A stretch of DNA of 64,000 nucleotides, from assembly GCF_019703515.2 (NCBI RefSeq), contig NC_059373.1, positions 19,368,281-19,432,280 of the forward strand. The letters are read 5' to 3'. The DNA is from Myxocyprinus asiaticus (Eukaryota; Chordata; Actinopteri; Cypriniformes; Catostomidae). This document shows, piece after piece, positions 58,346 to 64,000 of the stretch. The translations under genes were made by a program, and so were the position numbers. A model generated the notes under the pieces. The model saw only the letters and a program-made list of their open reading frames with translations, was not told the origin of the DNA and ran no database searches. Position 1 is the first letter of the stretch. The number at the start of each line of letters is the position of its first letter.

Positions 58346-59274
58346 ATTTTGTATATCTCTTTTTTTATCTCTGCATCCCTGTTTTTTGTTTTGTTTTTTT
58401 TCTTTAGTGAGGCAATGTTTTTGGAAACTGATGTTAAATAAACAGCTTGAACATCCAGTGATGGTCATTAATGATAAATTAGTTCTCAAGTCATTACTTT
58501 TTAGGCAGTACTTTGGCTGTATCAGCATTTGTTTTAATGAATCATTAACTAATGGTTTGCAAAGATATCATTATGTTATGACTTTACTTGTTGAAGCACA
58601 TGACTATTAACTCATCATTAAGTAATTGTTGTAATTAACACATTAATTTGCAGTAATAATGCAGTAATTAAGCATGTATTAATGCTTATTAGTGCATCCA
58701 TATTGGGTGGAAGATCAAATACATGGCTTCAGCTCATTGTGGTAATTAACACATTAATTAACACTATTAGTTCATATAATAAGTTGTTATGGAATTAATC
58801 CACGATGACACATTTAATTAATAGCAATTCATATCTGACTTAATATATTAATCAGACAGACTCTTTATTAGTTGCTGATGTGGCAATCATTAATGAATGG
58901 CTTAGTTAATCATGAGTCATACATTAACTCAATATTATCTGTGCATTAGTTAAGCATGAATTAATGCATATTAATGCACCAGTATAGTAATGTTACCAGT
59001 GAAATTAATAATGTTAAAAATGACTCGAGTAAGAGTAAGAAAGTATCCGATACAAAGAATACTCAAGTAGTGAGTAACTAGTTACTTTCACATATAACAT
59101 AATGGATGTTTACTCTCCTATATTCCAGTACAAGAGACACATTTAACTGCATTACAGAATGATTAATAATAATAATAATAATATTAATATTATTGTAAAT
59201 AATGGAAATTGTCATCATTCACCACCATGTTGTTCCAAACCCATATGACTCCTTTCTTCCATACATCAGATTAA

Positions 59275-59957
59275 AGGGATAGTTCACCAAAAAACTTAAA
59301 TGCACTAATTTTTTCACCCTCGTGCCATCCCAGATGTGTATGATTTTCTTTCTTCTGCAGAACACAAATGAAGATTTTTAGAAGAATATGTTAGCTGTGT
59401 TGGTCCATACAATGCAAGTGAATGGTGACCAGAACTTTGAAGCTCCTAAAAGCACATTGAGGCAACATAAAAGTAATTCATAAGACTCCAGTGATTTTCA
59501 GAAGCAATATAATAGGTGTGGGTGAGAAACAGATAAATATCTATAATTTTATAATATAAAGTCCTTTTTTTAATATTAGATCTCCTCCCTGCCCAGTAGG
59601 TGGCGATATGCACAAAGAATTGAATCACCAAAAACACAAGCACAAGAATGTGAAAGTGGAGATTTATTAGTAAAAAAGGATTTAAATATTGATCTGTTTC
59701 TCACCCACACTTAGCATATCCCTTCTGAAGACATAGATTGAACCAGTTTCATTTGAATTCCTTTAATGCTGCCTTTATGTGCTTTCTGAGCTTCAAAGAT
59801 TTGGTATCCATTCAGAGCTGAGCTAACTAACAGAGCTGAGATATTCTTCTAAATATCTTTGTGTTCAGCAGAAGAAAAAAAAAACCACACATCTGGAATG
59901 GCATGAGGGTGAGTAAATGATGCAAGAATTTTCAATTTTGGAAAAATTATTCCTATA
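59275..59957. mobile_element. Foldback MITE (same family as 15164-15816)
   Basis: Starts agggatagttcaccaaaaaa after TTAA (59271-59274). The right arm has gaatggcatgagggtgagta and decays near 59957. Arms are strongly complementary (tcgtgccatcccagatgtgt against the hexamers near 59890). Confidence 0.8.
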
Positions 59958-59984
59958 AGGAGATGTTTGACAGAATACTAACCT

Positions 59985-60197
59985 TAATCATAATTTACTT
60001 TCACTGCATGTTCTCTCCCCCCCCCCCCCCTCCATATTTTGAATGGGAATGGTGATGGAGTCTGTCAGTCTATAATATTCTGTCTAACATCTTTTGGGCT
60101 CCACAGAATACAGAAAGTTTCATGGGGTTGAAAGAACATGAGGACGGGGAAATGATTATATAATATTAATTAAAGGCTGAACTATCACTTTAAGGAT
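59985..60197. mobile_element. MITE fragment
   Basis: The right-hand part (acatgaggacggggaaatgattatat … ggctgaactatcactttaa) resembles the terminal arm of the TTAA foldback class. A C-homopolymer of about 13 lies at 60017-60030. The left terminus is unclear. Confidence 0.5.
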
Positions 60198-60965
60198 GCT
60201 TCTCAGATTTGGATGAATCTGTCAATTAGAAGAGAAGTTTGGAAACCTTTTTCTAGTAATTATTACGGTGAAAAACGTGAACAATGTCACACAGTCCCAA
60301 GTTATTTATAATGTTTAATTATACACTGAAGCAAGATCATGCTTTATTCATGCCTTCTGTCATTATTTCACAGCTTTTGACATCCTGCGTGAATTTAGTT
60401 CAGTGTAGGTCCAGCATTATCAGTGTCAAAAGAACTTAGATAATTAGTTCTGTACACTAAGGGCAAATTGCAACTTTTCTCTGTGTTTGGAAGCTTGTTT
60501 TCCATAAGACAAAGCCGCCCGTATCTGTCAAACGCTGTGCACGCGGCAACTTTGCATGTGCAGTAATGCTCACAATCGTGATAGGCAGGGCAAAACATTT
60601 GCACTTAATGCAGATGTTTACAAGGATTTATACATTAGGCACTGATATGTTGCAGCGCTGATATAAAAATGCAAACTTAGAAACTGAGGTCATAAGAGCC
60701 CAAAGTTACAGATTCACGATGAAAATGAATGAGTATCACCATGACACAGACAAGCCCACATTGTCACAATCTCTAAAATTTACCTCACTGTGTTTTCTTA
60801 AATTGGAGTTGCAATTTTAATCTTGAAATATATCTTGGTGTAAAATAAAGGCATTGTGTGGAGTGAAGAAATATTTGTTTTGTGCGCTTCCTGCTGTAGT
60901 GTTGAATGTGACTCGAGTGACAGCGTGCAGCTGTGATAGAATTAGAAGAGTTAGACACTTATTAA
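60198..60965. other. Remaining outer-hAT interior, no gene recognised
   Basis: Likely original interior of the outer hAT. A Cys-rich 69-residue frame on the minus strand at 60395-60604 (KAMQMFCPAYHDC-like start, CEHYCTCKVAACTAFDRYGR) matches no family I know. It is kept only as an observation. Confidence 0.35.
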
Positions 60966-62170
60966 CAGGGACATGCACAGACATTATGGGGGGCAGGGGC
61001 TCAAGTGGAAAAAAAGGACACTTCTCATAATTATTTAAAAAAATATATTTTTTAAACAAAACGTTAAATATATTAACACAACTCTGGCTTCCTTACCAAT
61101 TTATTTTAATTTCCTCACACTCATGCAATTGTTTCATACTCAACATATTTCTACAAAATAATCAGTTCACACAGAGACCATGGTCTTCTTTAGTATTCAC
61201 TAGGTTTATCACAAAAGCAGGCAACAGCAAAGGAAACTATGCCACAATGTGCATGTTTTCTATGCTACTAGTTTCAAGTTTATATTTACATTAATGTATT
61301 GATCGAATACATTATTATTGCTATTATAATTACACTTACCACGCGTGCGCACACACACACACAAAATAACTGATGGTGACAAGGACTTAGTTTCACATTT
61401 GAGGGAGGGCTGTCTGTATCATGTAAAGATCTATCAGCATACAACAAACTAATAGAATGGATAGTTATTAGATGAGGAGCATACGATCAAAATTATGAAG
61501 TTATTGTTTAAGGCAGGACACTTCCTTCATGTAGTGGTCAATTTTGAGATTTTGGTCTATTTTGCTTCCATGTCTTCTTTTACTGTAATGGAAAGAAAAC
61601 TTCCAAAATACACATTTAGATGGTGTTTGTTTTAATCCTACTACCCTCCGTCTGTTTGCATCTGTAGATTTCTTCTAAATTAACCAAAACAAGCTAATCT
61701 GCATATGTAAACATAACATTTTAGGGGAAAAGACTCTTGATGTAAGTCATTAACTGGGGAAGTTCTGTGGTGATATGCTTTATTTATTTTGTTTATCCTA
61801 TTCACCTGCAGTGCCTTGTCAAATGTATGCAAATTAGCGCATTAAAATTAGTTAACGCCTAATTTGCATATCAATGTGGCAATTGTGATGACGTTATTAG
61901 ACACAAATTTTACTGTATTCATCTGTAGTGTCTCCATTAAGTACAGTACATTAGCCTGTATGGCCATGATATATTGCCTTAGCTAAACTTTAGCTAACTT
62001 ATTACATTAGCTAGTAGCTCATGAGTCATGCATGTTAGCAAGACACAAGTTAACTATTTTTGTCTTTTGGCTAATTAGCTGTAAACCCCAGAAGAAAGGG
62101 CACTTTCTCTCGAGGAAGAAAAAGGGTAGGTGCTCAAGCCCCCTTTGATGTCTATGTGTGCATGTGCCTG
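60966..62170. mobile_element. Second hAT-type element, perfect 8-bp TSD
   Basis: Starts cagggacatgcacagacatt and ends gtgtgcatgtgcctg, inverted ends of the CAG…CTG hAT form with about 45 bp of imperfect TIR (…gggctcaag / cttgagccc… type). Perfect duplication cttattaa at 60958-60965 and 62171-62178. 1.2 kb, no transposase visible, hence non-autonomous. Confidence 0.85.
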
Positions 62171-62382
62171 CTTATTAAATTAAAACCAGTAATGTAATGA
62201 CAGGAACGCAACCCATTGTAACGAAGTAAAAGTACATTTCTTTCATCAGAAATTTACTTGAGTAAGAGGGAAAAGTACCCACCATAAAACAAACTAATAA
62301 AAGTAAATTTTTTCCAAAAAAGATACTCAAGTAAATGTAGCGGAGTAAATGTAGCCCGTTACTACCCACCTCTGCATCCGAG

Positions 62383-64000
62383 TCCATGAGACGGAGGGAC
62401 GTTAGTGAGGGAAGTGCATAAAAATCTGAAGTGGAATGCAGCCTCAGAGTTGTAGCTGAGCATTTTTAAACACTTTTTTTTTTTTGGCAGTTTAACAGTG
62501 TGACCTCTTGCTGAGGACAGGTTAAGTTACATGTGCTTCCAAGTATAGAGCATGCATTTAAAAAAAAAAATCTAATTAAATTATTTAAAAATATAAGAAA
62601 AAAATGCCATGAGTAGTATACACATTTACTTTAGATTTAACTTTTACAGTATTTTTATTGTTCTGAATTATTAGATTTTTAAAATAAAGATGACTTTTGT
62701 ATGTAAGACATGTTTTGTCCCTTATCTCAAGAATCAGTGATCTAATGCAATGACATTTATACATTTCTAATTGTGACTGAACTGTCCAAATACTCTGGGG
62801 CCACTTAAAATACATTTTAGCAACATTAGCAACATAAGTTGTTCATTGTCTCATGCCGAATTAATTTAAATGTTCTCTTGAGTGTGTTGCAGCTGCACAA
62901 ATCACATAACTTGTGTGATGGAGTTCCTCATGCATAAATCATGCACAGAGCTCTGCAGTTATTTCAAAGTGATTACATTAGTTTAACTGGACAATGCATC
63001 TCAAAAATGTGTTTAGATGCACATAATAAATAGATACACTCAACAAAAGTTGATTGTATGATGATATAATTCTGTTCTCTAAGGATATTAAACATAATAT
63101 GGAGACATTAGGCAGCATTTTAAGCAATCTGTTTAACAGTTCAATCTTTAGATAAAATGTGTCGTCTATGGATGCTTCAGGACCAAGCCATTTTGGACGT
63201 ATGTGTAACAATGAGTGTTCCTTATAGGAATAGGCATCCTGGAGACTACAATGCCTACAGAGTGCACATTAGTTTGCATTGCTTGAATAATGTATCTTAC
63301 ATGAAGAAGCATGTTTTCTGGCATTATTCACTCGATGAGACACTTGTCAGTGTTTGGAGCAAGTACTGTCAGTGCTTGAAGTGGAAGAATAAAGTGCACA
63401 TTGTATTAATGTTGTAACAATTATCAATACTATTAATAATATGCATTTATTTACATTAAAATACTATGTAATTACATTAAAAAGGTATTTAATTAACATT
63501 TTTAAGGTCTGGCTGTAAATGTTATGGTCTGGCTGTAAATAAAGAACAAACATGACCTCACACCCTCAAATAACAAATAGGTTTTGATTAACTTTACTTT
63601 GTATGTTTTTATTTTCAATGTAGGGTTATAGTTTATGAAAACTGAGGAAGAGCATTTAGATCTGCTTAAGTCTGTATCTTTGACAATATCAACACACATA
63701 AGAGAACAATGGCATTCTAATGTTGAACTGTCTTTTTACACAAAATTAATGTAGCCTAAAACTGAAAAAGAACATTATGTCTGTTTTTCCTTTTTCTTTA
63801 TTATCCTCCCATTCAATGAGGGGACAGTTAGCCTTTTCTTGTCCTGCACACATGAATTTGCACACAGGAGCCAGATATTTGTGCAGATAATAAATAATCA
63901 TAAGAAACATTGAACAAACTGATTTGATGATGTTCTGGTTTGTGAACGCTGACACACATCTGTATATAGAACTAAACACTGTCAAGATTTATGCATTGGC
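62383..64000. other. Non-coding stretch, nothing recognised
   Basis: AT-rich DNA to the window end. A direct 18-bp repeat ggtctggctgtaaatgttat/ggtctggctgtaaataaa occurs at about 63507-63542. No exon or transposon protein was found. Confidence 0.5.

Larger units (their letters stand above)
51219..58997. mobile_element. Long-TIR (about 0.6 kb arms) DNA element interrupted by Gypsy
   Basis: Begins ggtaacactttacaatacgg and ends gcaccagtatagtaatgttacc. Flanks agtaaaat (51211-51218) and agtgaaat (58998-59005) are a 7/8 target duplication. The left arm is split by the Gypsy insertion (51219-51585 plus 57174-57420). It is the inverted counterpart of 58355-58997 along its whole length, for example gcattagttcatgcttaatg against the matching block near 58955. 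No transposase. The 8-bp duplication suggests hAT, but the terminal GGTAAC is unusual for it, so the superfamily is left open. Confidence 0.78.
51150..62374. mobile_element. Outer hAT element carrying a nest of other elements
   Basis: Left end cagaggtgtgtagattagcc and right end gcccgttactacccacctctg are hAT-type TIRs (CAGAGGTG / CACCTCTG) with many internal actcaagta/tacttgag motifs. Flanks catctgag (51142-51149) and catccgag (62375-62382) match at 7 of 8 positions, the expected 8-bp duplication. No hAT transposase was recognised inside. Most of its 11.2 kb is later insertions: 51219-58997, the MITE at 59275-59957 and a second hAT at 60966-62170. The pre-insertion element would have been roughly 1.6-2.3 kb. 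Confidence 0.82.

Noticed and set aside
51219..58997. Repeated attaat motifs considered as a CRISPR-like or satellite array
   Set aside because: Spacing is irregular and the structure is explained by long inverted arms. CRISPR arrays are not expected in a vertebrate genome.
63157..63417. 86-residue open frame as a possible exon
   Set aside because: No splice context, no recognised motif, and length within chance expectation.

Overview
The window is vertebrate (teleost) nuclear DNA. It is AT-rich and intron-bearing, with long non-coding stretches, microsatellites and a dense layering of transposable elements. The repeat types (TTAA-flanked foldback MITEs, DIRS, fish L2-type LINEs, chromodomain Gypsy, several hAT families) together with a fish-type GnRH receptor suggest a cyprinid. 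I cannot name the species from sequence alone.

Only one convincing host protein-coding gene is present: a gonadotropin-releasing hormone receptor (gnrhr family) on the + strand. It has three coding exons, 9442-9972, 14276-14483 and 16159-16565, which join in frame into a 381-residue seven-helix receptor. A splice acceptor one base before the ATG implies a non-coding 5' exon upstream. A good donor after 4691 is one candidate end of that exon. Its introns hold a 1.5 kb TTAA-flanked element with two copies of a tRNA-derived SINE, an L2 LINE fragment and a foldback MITE.

Region by region: 1-1530 is unique or AT-rich sequence with a (TG)n repeat. 1531-2968 is a hAT element with a Tc1/mariner piece inside it. 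5680-6395 is an L2 LINE tail. 9442-16565 is gnrhr. 16770-19990 holds MITEs and a tRNA-SINE. 19991-22631 is a TIR element. 22802-27134 is a complete-ended but internally deleted DIRS retrotransposon with inverted terminal repeats and an internal complementary region. 27750-30760 holds MITEs and a Kolobok/THAP-like element. 30815-32400 is an R2/HERO-like LINE remnant. 32402-36450 holds two LINE copies joined tail to tail. 36600-37714 and 38822-39720 are further LINE remnants. 40458-45897 is a Tx1-clade LINE sitting between two halves of a (TC)n microsatellite, with a SINE nested in it. 46550-50590 holds TIR elements.

51150-62374 is the most intricate part, a Russian-doll nest. An outer hAT holds a long-TIR element with 8-bp target duplications. 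That element holds a chromodomain-type Gypsy retrotransposon (TSD atgat), which holds a solo LTR (TSD accgR). A second hAT with a perfect 8-bp TSD sits in the right part of the outer hAT. The rest, to 64000, is featureless AT-rich DNA.

All transposon coding regions I examined are broken by stops, frameshifts or deletions. I found no bacterial-type operon, CRISPR array, rRNA or functional tRNA gene. I see no undescribed host system. The most informative material is the mobile-element architecture: site-specific insertion into a microsatellite, DIRS circle-junction geometry, multi-level nesting, and simple-repeat runs sitting on retroelement catalytic motifs.
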